NCBI RefSeq assembly: GCF_027568575.1 | Contig: NZ_JANUVP010000015.1 | Source of the DNA: Caldifermentibacillus hisashii | GTDB taxonomy: Bacteria; Bacillota; Bacilli; Bacillales; Caldibacillaceae | DNA length: 64,000 bases | Strand: one strand, 5' to 3' | Shown here: positions 17,581 to 26,907 of the stretch, piece by piece | Position numbering within the stretch: the first letter of the stretch is position 1 | Layout: every line of letters begins with the position of its first letter | Notes under the pieces: generated by a model | Told to the model about the DNA's origin: nothing | Database searches by the model: none | The model's input: only the letters and a program-made list of their open reading frames with translations | Program-made: the position numbers and the translations under genes

Positions 17581-20065
17581 GTATGCATGGACATCCGTAA
17601 AAAACAATAAATCAAGTTCGGCACTTTTCATTATTGCCATGATCGCTATTTTAACAGTTAGTACAATTAGTCTTCACTCAATTAAAGATATTCAAGCACA
17701 AGTAGATGATGATATTAAACATTTTGCACGGGGAAGCTATGACATACTGGTCCGCGCTAAAGATAGTCAGACACCCGTTGAAAAAACGTTAGGTGTAGTA
17801 GAAAAGAATTACTTAGGAGCAGGAAATGGTGGAATCACAATTGAAATGTGGAAAAAGATTCAATCTATGAAAGAGATTGAAATTGCCGCACCGGTTGCTT
17901 CATTAGGTTATTTCACTGGATTTTCTCGGACTGTAGATTTTCCTTTTCCTGAGTCTAGTAGTTTACTGAGTGCCTCGTTCATCACCTCAGATGGAATTCA
18001 TGAATATCAATGGGGTGATAAAAAAGAGACATTTTACTTAAAACAAGATGGATATTTTGATGGTTTTGATTCTTTAAAGGACTTTAAAAGACGAACGGAA
18101 ACTTCCGTCAGTGGTGAAAAGCCTAGATTTATGATTCCCCAATCGTTTCATCTTGTTATGGGCATAGACTTCGAACAAGAAGGAAAATTAACTGGTATTC
18201 CTTTTAATGAATTAATTCGGGAATTAACGCCTGAGGAACAAATGTTCATGTCGTTTGCAGAAAAGGCAGCAATCATAAAGGTTTTGTATTTGAAAGACCC
18301 GAAAATTTCTGTGAAAATAAATATAAACATCCAAAACATTCCTTGGGAAACAAAAGATACACTTGCATTGAAAGAAAAATTGGGTATATCTACTTCCCAT
18401 GATGGTATGTTAGAATTTGTAGATGATGAAGCAAGAAAATCGCTTATTGAATATTTATCTAACTTAGAACCAATATCTAATACGTCGTATACATTTGACT
18501 TATCTAATCAAGTCACACCCTTTTATTTCGAACCATTTTCAGTGGACTATAATGGAAACATATCTCCATCTGAAAATTACGCTACTTCAATTAGTGAATC
18601 AAGTCAATTTTATTCTACAAGCCCGGTTGAATATCAAATAAAAAAGGATTATTTAGCTGTTAAACAAGTTGGAGAACAAGATCATGTACCAACTTACCGT
18701 GAAATCAAAAAACACGGACAACCAGGATATTATAATACAACTGCTGTACCATTTTTATTCGTTCCAATTAATGCCTTTTCAGCGAAGGAATATGAAAAAT
18801 CCTTAGCAGCAAGCCCACTAGGGATTTATCATCAAGCACCTACAACGACAAAGGATGGAACAGTCGTCCATGAAACAGCAGTTCCGGGGAGTTTCATTTC
18901 CTCACCGGCCCACGGATTAATTGATATTAATGACACAGTTCATATTAAAGGTGAAAAACCTATTGATGCTATTCGTATAAAAGTAGCCGGTATTCACCAA
19001 TACGATGAAGAGGCAGAGAAAAAAATCCTTCACGTCGTTGAACAATTACACAAACTTGGCGATTTCCATATTGATATCGTAGCCCGTGCCTCGCCAAAAA
19101 CGATGCAACTTGATGTAGAAGGAATCGGAATGGTAACCCAGCAATGGACAAGTTTAGGTGCTGCTGCCAAGATAACCGATGGATGGAATCTATCTAATAT
19201 GTTAATTAGTGGATTATTTATATTGGTAGGATTCATTTATATTTTGAATCGAATCTTCTTTTGGAAGAATACAAGGAAAAATGAAACAAAAATTTTATCG
19301 GATATTGGTTGGAGTGACAGGCATATCAACACTTTTCACTTTTTAGAACTTGGGATTCTGGGGGTTATTGCCACTTTTATTAGTTTTATTATTATGTGCA
19401 GTTTTATTTATTTTCAACTTCTCGATGGATCATCATTGTTATTATTGTCTGGTATATGCTTCCTTTTTGGATTCATTATTTTTATTATTTGTTTAAAACC
19501 ATCAAACTATCAATTAACGATTAAACAAGGGGCTCCAGGTAAGTCAATATTTGTTCGGAATCTTTATTACTACAGAAAGTTTATTGTCTTAACTTTTATT
19601 CAATTAATGATTATCACGATTTTGCTCTATTTCATTATTGGATCAAATTCAACAACAAGTAGCTTGACATCCGATACCAATCTCGGGTCCTATATTTATA
19701 ATGCTATCTCCTTTTCCTTATTGCTAATAATGGTTGTGTCTGTTATTTTAGCCGTAATTACAGTGGCGGAGAGTAATACTTCTTTCTTAACTTTGCGGCA
19801 GACAGAAATGCTTACACTCCGAGATATCGGGTGGAAACGGAAGACTATTCAGCGCTTATATTTAAAGGAAATGGCAACATGGACTGCTTGTAGTATCTTT
19901 CTTGGGACAATCCTTGGTATTTGTTTGTTCGTTATCACATTTGAATTCACTCTTTTTATGACCTTAATAGCCTTACTGATTAGCGTTGTTTTATATGGAA
20001 TTGTATTAATAACATCCTATTTTGTCATATCAAAGCAAATTCATTCATCAAGGATATTTCTGTAA
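17573..20065 (+). CDS. FtsX-domain ABC permease
   Basis: An 830-residue membrane protein with one N-terminal helix (residues about 16-37), a large extracytoplasmic region to about 535, then a bundle of helices at about 541-560, 590-650, 668-690, 705-730 and 765-815. The two FtsX-type repeats are at about 540-650 and 710-825, the second containing TLRQTEMLTLRDIGWKRKTI. This is the MacB/FtsX arrangement in which ATPase force moves the outer domain rather than a substrate through the membrane. Translation is coupled to the ATPase. A terminator follows, so the pair is a complete transcription unit. Substrate unknown. Confidence 0.85.
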   Translation: MIKYAWTSVKNNKSSSALFIIAMIAILTVSTISLHSIKDIQAQVDDDIKHFARGSYDILVRAKDSQTPVEKTLGVVEKNYLGAGNGGITIEMWKKIQSMKEIEIAAPVASLGYFTGFSRTVDFPFPESSSLLSASFITSDGIHEYQWGDKKETFYLKQDGYFDGFDSLKDFKRRTETSVSGEKPRFMIPQSFHLVMGIDFEQEGKLTGIPFNELIRELTPEEQMFMSFAEKAAIIKVLYLKDPKISVKININIQNIPWETKDTLALKEKLGISTSHDGMLEFVDDEARKSLIEYLSNLEPISNTSYTFDLSNQVTPFYFEPFSVDYNGNISPSENYATSISESSQFYSTSPVEYQIKKDYLAVKQVGEQDHVPTYREIKKHGQPGYYNTTAVPFLFVPINAFSAKEYEKSLAASPLGIYHQAPTTTKDGTVVHETAVPGSFISSPAHGLIDINDTVHIKGEKPIDAIRIKVAGIHQYDEEAEKKILHVVEQLHKLGDFHIDIVARASPKTMQLDVEGIGMVTQQWTSLGAAAKITDGWNLSNMLISGLFILVGFIYILNRIFFWKNTRKNETKILSDIGWSDRHINTFHFLELGILGVIATFISFIIMCSFIYFQLLDGSSLLLLSGICFLFGFIIFIICLKPSNYQLTIKQGAPGKSIFVRNLYYYRKFIVLTFIQLMIITILLYFIIGSNSTTSSLTSDTNLGSYIYNAISFSLLLIMVVSVILAVITVAESNTSFLTLRQTEMLTLRDIGWKRKTIQRLYLKEMATWTACSIFLGTILGICLFVITFEFTLFMTLIALLISVVLYGIVLITSYFVISKQIHSSRIFL

Positions 20066-20106
20066 TAAGGTAGTTTTAGTGATCCGGACTTATTGGTCGC
20101 GTTTTT

Positions 20107-20142
20107 CCTGCCTCAGTGTAAAAGGAGGCAGGATTATTTTTT
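20107..20142 (+). terminator. rho-independent terminator of the ABC pair
   Basis: Stem CCTGCCTC / GAGGCAGG with a 10-base loop, then ATTATTTTTT, located 42 bp after the FtsX permease stop. Confidence 0.85.
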
Positions 20143-20195
20143 AATAGTATAAGAAAGTATAAAAATACAAGCAATTAACTTGGGATTAGTTTTAT

Positions 20196-20346
20196 TGTCT
20201 AGCTACGAGCGCCAGCGACTAGCAAACTTCACTCCCCTCCACTACGATAAGTCAACTATCGGCTCGTCCCTCACCGTGTTTCCTTTATCTCATTGCGGGG
20301 CGCTCCAGTTTGTACGTCGCTAAGCGGGCGCTCTGCGCTTTTCTTA
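20196..20346. repeat. GC-rich dispersed Bacillaceae-type spacer repeat
   Basis: About 150 bp, far richer in GC than its surroundings, starting TGTCTAGCTACGAGCGCCAG and ending near GCGCTCTGCGCTTTTCTTA. This boundary pattern (TGTCTAGCT...CAGCG...GCGCTT-TTCTTA) matches a repeat I know from spacers of many Bacillus and Geobacillus genomes. Its function is unsettled; it can fold into long imperfect hairpins. No coding frame is present. Confidence 0.6.
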
Positions 20347-20384
20347 ATGTATCTATTACTACCACACGCTTAATAAATTTCCCT

Positions 20385-20465
20385 CTATAGTTCTTTTTCT
20401 ATCATTTCTAATACTTCATTGGTTGAAAAAATGTTATTGTTTTGTAGTGCGATCATCATGATCAT
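20385..20465 (-). CDS. possible 26-residue leader or fragment downstream of the acetyltransferase
   Basis: A short frame, MIMMIALQNNNIFSTN to KEL, begins almost on the stop codon of the acetyltransferase and has an amphipathic, Glu-rich C-terminal half. It may be the tail of a deleted gene, as the adjoining repeat marks a likely recombination point. I do not recognise it. Confidence 0.2.
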   Translation of the reverse strand: MIMMIALQNNNIFSTNEVLEMIEKEL

Positions 20466-20466
20466 T

Positions 20467-20976
20467 TTATAACTTCCGGAAATACCTTAACGAAACGTAA
20501 TCTTCCCCTTCTGCATTACCATAGCTTGCACGTTCATGTTGAAAGACAAATCCCCTTGCCTCATAGAAAGGAATTCCCTTCATATTGCCCTTTGCAACGG
20601 AAACCCATTGTTCAGTAGCGTTAAACTCTTCTTTTTGCTGTTTCGTAATGGCGTCCAAAATCATTGTGCCAATTCCTTCATTGCGGCGACTCGGGTCAAC
20701 ATAGAGTACATAAAGTTCCCCTGTCGTTTCATCAATCATTCCGCCGCCACCGGCACCGACGACAACATTATTTTCAACAGCAACAAAATAACCGCCCCAA
20801 TTACGGTCACTATGTGTCACTTCCTGTAAAATCCGTTCATGGTTATAAAACTCCTCTACAATTCTCTGAATACGTTCTTTCGTAAGCAGTTCTTGATACG
20901 TTGCCCAATATCCTTCTGTACAAACTTTTGCTATGCCTGCAACATGGCTTTCGTCTGCTTTACATATTTTTATCAC
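20467..20976 (-). CDS. GNAT-family N-acetyltransferase
   Basis: A 169-residue GNAT protein. The acetyl-CoA site is visible as VDPSRRNEGIGTMILDAI near residue 98, preceded by strand LYVLY and followed by AKGNMKGIPFYEARGF. The GTG at 20976 is favoured because GGGGGAG lies 6 bp before it; the longer frame from 20994 would place that purine tract inside the gene. Acceptor substrate unknown. The gene stands alone between a repeat and decayed genes. Confidence 0.8.
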   Translation of the reverse strand: MIKICKADESHVAGIAKVCTEGYWATYQELLTKERIQRIVEEFYNHERILQEVTHSDRNWGGYFVAVENNVVVGAGGGGMIDETTGELYVLYVDPSRRNEGIGTMILDAITKQQKEEFNATEQWVSVAKGNMKGIPFYEARGFVFQHERASYGNAEGEDYVSLRYFRKL

Positions 20977-20990
20977 TGAATTCTCCCCCG

Positions 20991-21191
20991 TCAATTAAAA
21001 ATAACCAAATCCGCTTGCCGGACCGGTTGCCCCGTTCTAAATATTGTTCTTCTTCCGGCCGATAACGCTTGCTCTTTCAACAATGTAATCATCCAGGTGA
21101 AAAGCGGTATTTTAATTTCTGCTTTATAAAGTTGCTTGCTTAATAGATTGGCAGCTGTTGATTTTTCCGAGCGGTTAATACCCACAATCAA
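20991..21191 (-). pseudogene. fragment of a P-loop kinase
   Basis: A 66-residue frame beginning MIVGINRSEKSTAANLLS looks like the start of a uridine-kinase-like P-loop protein, but the Walker A glycine before KS is glutamate and the rest of the kinase is missing. The frame stops against the next acetyltransferase. It reads as a remnant in a stretch of broken genes. Confidence 0.4.
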
Positions 21192-21307
21192 TCTAGTTTC
21201 ACCTTTTTAAAGCTTTTTCGAATTTTAACATTACTTCTTTAGCTATAGCTTTGATGTTTTCAAATATTCTATTAGAAGGATTTATCTACATACGAACCTT
21301 TTTACCC

Positions 21308-21760
21308 TTACAAATCCAATGCTAATCGCACCATATCCCTACATTGAATGCCATTTTCAAAAATTGGCTCAGGGTAATGCTTCACGAAATAATCGCGGTC
21401 AATTCCGGTTATTCGGAAGCCGCATTTTTGGTATAGAGCGAGCTGACCAATACTTGAATTTCCTGTTCCGACTTCGATGATTTCATATCCTGAAGACCTT
21501 GCTTTTTTTATGGCATCCATCACCAACCACTTGCCAATACCCAGCCCCTGTTCCTTTTCGTCAACAGCAATATTAACTAATTCAACAGTTGCCGGTCTAG
21601 TCCGTAATAGGATATAAACACCAATGATCTGGTTTTCTTTTTCAGCAATAAAGCATTCTCCCCGTTGAATATATTCCTGAACATGTTCCAAGGAAGGGTC
21701 TGCCAATAACAACAGGTCCATTGGTGGGGTTTCATTGATATTAAGTTTACGAATAATCAT
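21308..21760 (-). CDS. GNAT-family N-acetyltransferase
   Basis: A 150-residue GNAT protein, N-terminal strand IIRKLNINETPP, cofactor loop VDEKEQGLGIGKWLVMDAI near residue 68 and the family segment LALYQKCGFRITGID near 108. An AGGAGG sits about 13 bp before the ATG, a little far. The final strand is present, so it looks complete. Substrate unknown; relatives act on amines, amino acids or ribosomal proteins. Confidence 0.8.
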   Translation of the reverse strand: MIIRKLNINETPPMDLLLLADPSLEHVQEYIQRGECFIAEKENQIIGVYILLRTRPATVELVNIAVDEKEQGLGIGKWLVMDAIKKARSSGYEIIEVGTGNSSIGQLALYQKCGFRITGIDRDYFVKHYPEPIFENGIQCRDMVRLALDL

Positions 21761-22295
21761 TTATCTATTTAACAAACCTCCTGATTAACCCATTTTCCTG
21801 TTCTTTTGTGCTGCACATTGCTGTTTTTTTAATCGGTTAAATTTTCTTGGATCATGATGCCTTGTTGCGGATTTTTCTCTAATCCGCTTAATCGATTACC
21901 TACCTGTTTCATTGAATTTATTTTTTGTCCACTGTCATCCTAATCAGTTTTTGCTTAAAATTTTTCACTTCTATCGTACTGTAAACGACACAAATCCATT
22001 TCAATAAATGATTATTCCTAAGAACAACGTCAAATAAACCATTCTCATTAAAATGGAATTTTTGCAGTGACCGGATTGTATCAATTGGTTAAGACGGTAA
22101 CACCAACGAAATTTAACGAATGATAAGAAATTAGCAGAAACGTCTACTGATCCATCCGATCGAATGCGATTCAGTTTTGGAGGAAAACATGTTCGCATCA
22201 CTCCCGTTGTACCCTCTTCAGGTAACTCCGAGGGAGACAGGGCGCAAAAACAAATGGTCTCTGGAAAACGCAAATACTTGTAGAAATCCATTAAA
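21761..22295. other. 535-bp stretch without a supportable gene
   Basis: Both strands contain only short frames. The longest, a 120-residue minus-strand frame from 22001, has no family features and is antisense to the start of the decayed MFS gene. The region probably holds the eroded 5' part of that transporter. No promoter or RNA element was convincing. Confidence 0.4.
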
Positions 22296-22976
22296 AATCG
22301 ACTTAATAGATGAAAAAAATGTCGCTCCTCGTCATAAAAAAATAAAAGCGGCTTTGTTTGCAATCTTTGAATTTGTTCATTGGGTTCGCAAGCAAGTTAC
22401 TATAAAAAAATTATTTCTATTACCTTTATCACAGTCTTTTTTAATACATGGGTATGGGAAGTTGGCATGCTACTGGCTTTATCCAAGATTAGTTCTGCAA
22501 GTGAACAACTCTATAGTATTTTACAAGGGTTGTTTGGGGGTATAGTTATTGTTACCAATATCATCATCCCATATTTTATAAAAAAAATGACACTGCGCCA
22601 TTACTTCATTGGTTCGATTATCTGGGCTACCGGAATTACCTACTATGGTCTCCTTTATGATATTCCGCATTTTTTCATCGGGGCCGCCATTGTTGGTATT
22701 GGAATGCCGCTCGCCAGTTTAACACGGGTGTATATTGTTCAATCACTGGTACCGGAAGATAAAATGGGCAGAGCATTTAGCTTTAATGCTGTTTTATTAT
22801 ATTTTTCGAACACCATCTCACTTGCACTTTATGGTATTTTCTCCCTACATGTGTCCATCCAATTTTTAATGTGTGTGAGTGGTATCTTCATGTTGCTTGT
22901 CAGCTTGATAGGACTACTTTCTTCTATATATTTTACGAAATTCGGTCGGCGTTTTCCGATACATTTTCATAAATAG
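22296..22976 (+). pseudogene. MFS transporter, only the C-terminal half remains, frameshifted
   Basis: From about 22380 one frame encodes six hydrophobic helices typical of the C-terminal half of a major-facilitator exporter (FNTWVWEVGMLLAL, then GIGMPLASLTRVYIVQSLVPEDKMGRAFS, a motif common in macrolide-efflux-like MFS proteins). Just upstream, a different frame supplies the preceding loop (FEFVHWVRKQVTIKK); the two meet in the A run near 22407-22413, so a frameshift joins them. The N-terminal half is missing. Not functional. Confidence 0.65.
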
Positions 22977-22977
22977 A

Positions 22978-23737
22978 CGATTATAGGAAGAAATTTTTTA
23001 AACCCGTGTTCTAGTGCAATTGATAAAATGGATTCATCTGTATTGATTAATGAGTGCTGACTTTTAAACAAACGATATAATTGCAGCCAAGAGTATGGAG
23101 AAATCCCTGTCTCTTCCTTGAACTGATGGGCAAATTGATATTTATTTAATCCCGAAATGTTGGCCATCTGATCGAGTGACCAATCTTCTGTATAGTTTTC
23201 TTTTAGGGCATTGATTACTATATCAATATTTGTTTTCGTTTGAATCGTTGGCAGTTCCTTTTGATGAGATCATAAGCCAAATTGTAAGAGCAAGATAGTA
23301 AGCTGTGCTACACTATTATCCAAAAACAAATCATTCGCCGGTAGTTCTTCGGCTTCTTGTTGAATGAAATAATTATGGATAAAGGACGCCCACTGGCTAA
23401 TCAGCGGGTGTCTAAATGCCTGTGCAGAAAACTCCGGCTCCGGTTGTTCAATACCTAATTGAATAGCTGCCTCCTTCACTACTTCCGGCTCAATTTCAAT
23501 AAGAAACTTTTCCTGTGTAACTTTTAGTTGTTTATGTGGTTCATTTGGGTTAAAAATAAAAAACTCTCCAGCATGAATGGTAAGATCCTCATAATAGGTC
23601 TGATATACACTTTTTCCAAAGAATGAAAAAATAAATTTATAACTTGTATCGTCTCGCCAATTACGTTCTTCTAAATGATTGCGCCGAATTAAGATTAAAC
23701 CATTATTATTTGCTATGATCATCATCGATACTTCCAA
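22978..23737 (-). pseudogene. AraC-family regulator, frameshifted and 3' truncated
   Basis: The 155-residue 5' part is an AraC cupin-type sensor (IFNPNEPHKQLKV near residue 63). After a shift near 23270 another frame continues with the HTH: DWSLDQMANISGLNKYQFAHQFKEETGISPYSWLQLYRL, cited by its ends at about 23180-23070. The last helix breaks again at the A run GFKKF and the usual C-terminal SYFSRLFKK-like end is lost. It is convergent with and abuts the broken MFS gene, so both ends were lost together. Confidence 0.7.
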
Positions 23738-23995
23738 TCACGTTAATTTTATCTAGTACGACTGCCTTAAATTTTCTGTTTCATCTACTACCCTAGCTCG
23801 ATTCAGAAAATGGATTAATCACTTTCCATCCAATTCCTACAAATAATTTCCTTAGCATCCACAAATGGACTCCGCCTATCAAGAGGAGCATGCGCTCATT
23901 CGTTTTACTTTCCACTTGCAGGATGTTTTTAAAAAATGAAAAGACCCTACCAGTATAATCTCTTTAATGTTACTCATCTTCTTCCCACATAAACT

Positions 23996-24688
23996 TTAAT
24001 GACTTTCTTGAAAATACACTTCTTCATACGGTTGGACAATGACAAAGCCGTCCCCTTGGAAACGCATTTGGATGGACTCGCCGCTTCCTCTCCCAATAAA
24101 GGTTTTAAAGGAAACATCCGTTTGAAACTCCGGCTGCAGATTTCCTGACCAGGCAACTGTTGCATTTGGATCAGTTATAATTGGTTTGCCCGGTGTGACA
24201 CGCAATGTTAACGGCTCATAATGGCTGGTAATCGCAATTAACCCGGTACCGGAACAACGGATATTAAACAATCCGCCCGCCAACATGCCGCTAACCCGCT
24301 TCATAAGCTTAATATCGTGTTTAATTGTTGTTTCCAATGCGAGTAAATCATTGCCATTCACATAGATGGACTCATTTTGTAAGTCCAGGATAATAATCTT
24401 TTTTCCGTCATCCGCCAAATACAATGTTCCTTGACCATTCGCCTTCATTAAAGAGGCTCCTTCTCCTGAAATCGCCTTTTTAAACATGCTACCTAGGCCT
24501 TGTTCCAATATTCCTTCACGTTCAAATTTAATTTTTCCGTGATAGGCAACCATGGAACCTGCTTTTGCCCAAATCTGTCCATTCAAATTAACTTCAAGAA
24601 GATGCGGAGTTTCCAGTTCAAATAATCCTTCCCCTTTATCCTCTTGTTCTGTTTGGCTCAAAAATTCGTCTAGTGAGTATTTACTCAT
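23996..24688 (-). CDS. AIM24-family protein
   Basis: A 230-residue protein of the AIM24 (TIGR00266-like) group, a beta-sandwich fold of glycine-rich repeats: GQIWAKAGSMVAYHG, RCSGTGLIAITSHYEP, SGNLQPEFQTDVSFKTFIGRGSGE and GDGFVIVQPYEEV are typical. The ATG at 24688 is favoured by AAAGGATG before it. Bacterial members are widespread and poorly understood. It is the last gene of the long minus-strand series that begins at the Tad pilus genes, though it need not belong to that system. Confidence 0.82.
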   Translation of the reverse strand: MSKYSLDEFLSQTEQEDKGEGLFELETPHLLEVNLNGQIWAKAGSMVAYHGKIKFEREGILEQGLGSMFKKAISGEGASLMKANGQGTLYLADDGKKIIILDLQNESIYVNGNDLLALETTIKHDIKLMKRVSGMLAGGLFNIRCSGTGLIAITSHYEPLTLRVTPGKPIITDPNATVAWSGNLQPEFQTDVSFKTFIGRGSGESIQMRFQGDGFVIVQPYEEVYFQESH

Positions 24689-24805
24689 GGCAAACACATC
24701 CTTTCATCATACATATATTTACGGATAACGGTTCGGATGTGTTTCAGATTTTTTTGCTAAGCGAAAAAATGATGAAGAACCGACCGTTTATCGAACTTGG
24801 AGCAG

Positions 24806-25141
24806 TCAATCTCCACCACCGCCTCCTCCATCTCCACCGCTATCCCCTCCGTCAGAGGAATCCCAACCGCCAAAACTAAAGAAACCCCCTGAATCATAGG
24901 AAGAGGAAGATTTGGATTTACTTGATTTCTTTCTTTGAGAGGAAGTTTTATATTTGCTCCGTCTTCTTTTTCTTGATAAAAGCAACCGAAAGAAAAGAAA
25001 ATAAAGAATCACAGCACATCCTAAGCTAAATAAGGCCGCGTCTACATCATCTGTCCGTAAAAAGTCGATTATTAGAAAAAACCAAAAAAAGATAAAAAGA
25101 TATAAAAATATTATTCTAAAAAAATGATATATTTTTCTCAT
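24806..25141 (-). CDS. small membrane protein with Ser/Gly-rich tail
   Basis: A 111-residue protein with two hydrophobic helices (residues about 5-25 and 38-55), a basic linker rich in Arg, Lys and Ser, and a low-complexity tail of Ser, Gly and Asp ending in a run GGDGGGGGGD. The ATG at 25141 follows AAAGGGG. Such Gly-rich tails occur in TPM-domain and other envelope proteins, but no TPM domain is present. No function is proposed. It is 28 bp after the 237-aa membrane protein gene, in the same direction. Confidence 0.55.
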   Translation of the reverse strand: MRKIYHFFRIIFLYLFIFFWFFLIIDFLRTDDVDAALFSLGCAVILYFLFFRLLLSRKRRRSKYKTSSQRKKSSKSKSSSSYDSGGFFSFGGWDSSDGGDSGGDGGGGGGD

Positions 25142-25169
25142 GACTGCCCCTTTCGATATGTTCATAATT

Positions 25170-25883
25170 TTAATGCAATTTTTTCACCGGCACATGTTCC
25201 TCCAATTCTTCAAACCAATCATGAAAACGGCAGGTGGTATAAATCGTTAGTAACGGGAAAAAGATTAAATTTAACAGCAACTGTCCGAAAAAAATAGATA
25301 AATAGTCTGAAGATACACCTGAAATGGCAAGCAATAATATTGAGCTGAATAAATTGTCGATAAGTCCCATGGCAAGTATAATCAATAGGATTTTAAAAAA
25401 GTGCTTTTTAGCTAACCTGAAAGCCGTGCCCAGAGAGCGAAACGGATTTTGTTTTTTATAAATCATAACGTAAGGAGTAAAATAAAACAATATAAGAACA
25501 ATTATTCCGGGTAGCACAAATAAAGTTATCCCAATAACAATAAGTGAAATATACAGGATGGCAAATAAAAACGCCATAAATCCATATTTGAAAAATGTAT
25601 GGTAACTCGAACTGAGCTGATTTTCCTCCCCGTTCAACTCCATCTGTATGAACTTGATCAACGGAATTTGAACAAGTACAAAAAAGACCATACTCAAAAA
25701 TAAATTCGTATAATCCCCAAAAATTTCAGCAGGTGTATAACTTACATAATAATAAACGACATTCGAAGTAAAACCATGTACAAGCAAAAAAGGCAAGCAT
25801 ATCGTTAATGCTAATAACGTGATTTTCCAAAAATTATTCACATACAGACTAAAGGTCTCTTTTACATATTCTATCCTCTTCAC
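25170..25883 (-). CDS. polytopic membrane protein (GPDPase-membrane-domain-like)
   Basis: A 237-residue protein with about six transmembrane helices and the pattern LFVLPGIIVLILFYFTPYVMIYKKQNPFRSLGTAFRLAKKHF, cited by its ends at about residues 122-163, resembling the membrane domain of glycerophosphodiester phosphodiesterases and DUF975-like proteins. The same layout recurs in the 221-aa protein at 33178-33843, so they are probable paralogues. It starts with GTG. Function unknown. Confidence 0.65.
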   Translation of the reverse strand: MKRIEYVKETFSLYVNNFWKITLLALTICLPFLLVHGFTSNVVYYYVSYTPAEIFGDYTNLFLSMVFFVLVQIPLIKFIQMELNGEENQLSSSYHTFFKYGFMAFLFAILYISLIVIGITLFVLPGIIVLILFYFTPYVMIYKKQNPFRSLGTAFRLAKKHFFKILLIILAMGLIDNLFSSILLLAISGVSSDYLSIFFGQLLLNLIFFPLLTIYTTCRFHDWFEELEEHVPVKKLH

Positions 25884-25901
25884 TCCAATACATTGACATA
25901 A

Positions 25902-26750
25902 TTAAGGATTCCGGCAATCTCTTAATAAGTTTCTTTTATAATCGTTTTCAGCCATTTGATGAATAAACTGAACGTACTCATCTGTACTAAGTTCTCCTCT
26001 CGTTTTCGTGAAAAAGTTTCCTTGAAAATCTTTTTCAAATCCTTCAAGGGATTTTATTAAATTTGCCTTTGCTTCCTTACCAAATATTTTTTCAAGCTTT
26101 TTCGCCATTCTTTTGGCTTTAAACCTTTCAAATAATATATAATTCCCTTCATCATTTAGATAAGTGATTATTTTTTCCGCATGATGCAAGTTATTAAAAA
26201 CGTAATTAAATTCACTATATATTAATCCATCATATTTTTTGATTAAACTTCTTCCCCTTAACCACAGTTCTTTTGTTAATGTCTTTGATCGGTCATAGAT
26301 TTCGTTATCAATTTCCAAAATAGATTGGTATATATCATTGAAAAGAATCGTATTTTTTGCCTGTATTGTTAATGTATTTATTATAATGTTTACTGAACTT
26401 TGTACAGGAAATAACATACTTTTATTTTGCTGAAGGAGCTGAATTAGTTCTTCAACATATTTTTTGCTTCTTTTCATCACTTTTTTTATCACGTTTGTAG
26501 CAGCAATTGCAGTTCCATTATGTGTCAAAAAGAAATAAGCAATTTCCACACCTTCCTGTTTATTTAAGAGACCTCGGTTTGAGGACAAGACAAGCATTCC
26601 TTTCCCCTCTTGATACTTTTTATATAAAATATAGTAATAAAATTCTTCATCTGTTTCGGTATATTTAAAAACGTAAGAATATACCTCGAATTTTTCATTG
26701 TCTTGTTTATATTTCTCGACTATTTCTAGAAATTGCTGGTTTAGTTGCAA
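25902..26750 (-). CDS. uncharacterised 282-residue protein, paralogue of the next gene upstream
   Basis: A soluble, Lys/Glu-rich, mainly helical protein with a conserved N-terminal alpha/beta part (EVYSYVFKYTETDEEFYYYILY, cited by ends, residues about 22-43, then KGMLVLSSNRGLL) and a strongly conserved C-terminal block (EGFEKDFQGNFFTKTRGEL and NDYKRNLLRDCRN). It starts at TTG with AAGGTG nearby. The neighbouring gene encodes a protein of the same length and layout; the two differ mainly in the middle. I do not recognise the family. No signal peptide, so it is cytosolic. Confidence 0.6.
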   Translation of the reverse strand: MQLNQQFLEIVEKYKQDNEKFEVYSYVFKYTETDEEFYYYILYKKYQEGKGMLVLSSNRGLLNKQEGVEIAYFFLTHNGTAIAATNVIKKVMKRSKKYVEELIQLLQQNKSMLFPVQSSVNIIINTLTIQAKNTILFNDIYQSILEIDNEIYDRSKTLTKELWLRGRSLIKKYDGLIYSEFNYVFNNLHHAEKIITYLNDEGNYILFERFKAKRMAKKLEKIFGKEAKANLIKSLEGFEKDFQGNFFTKTRGELSTDEYVQFIHQMAENDYKRNLLRDCRNP

Positions 26751-26907
26751 TTACGGACACCTTCTTCTCTGAAAATCCAAACAAATTTAAGTCCACAGCC
26801 TATTTACTGCCAAACTTTTTTCATCTTTTGTTGACCTTTTTTATTGTTTCAACTTCTCTTTAATCTTCTTTTTGCTGTTTTACCAACTTTGAGTAGAGCT
26901 CGAGAAA

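Noticed and set aside
22001..22363. 120-residue minus-strand frame
   Set aside because: No family features and antisense to the decayed MFS gene.
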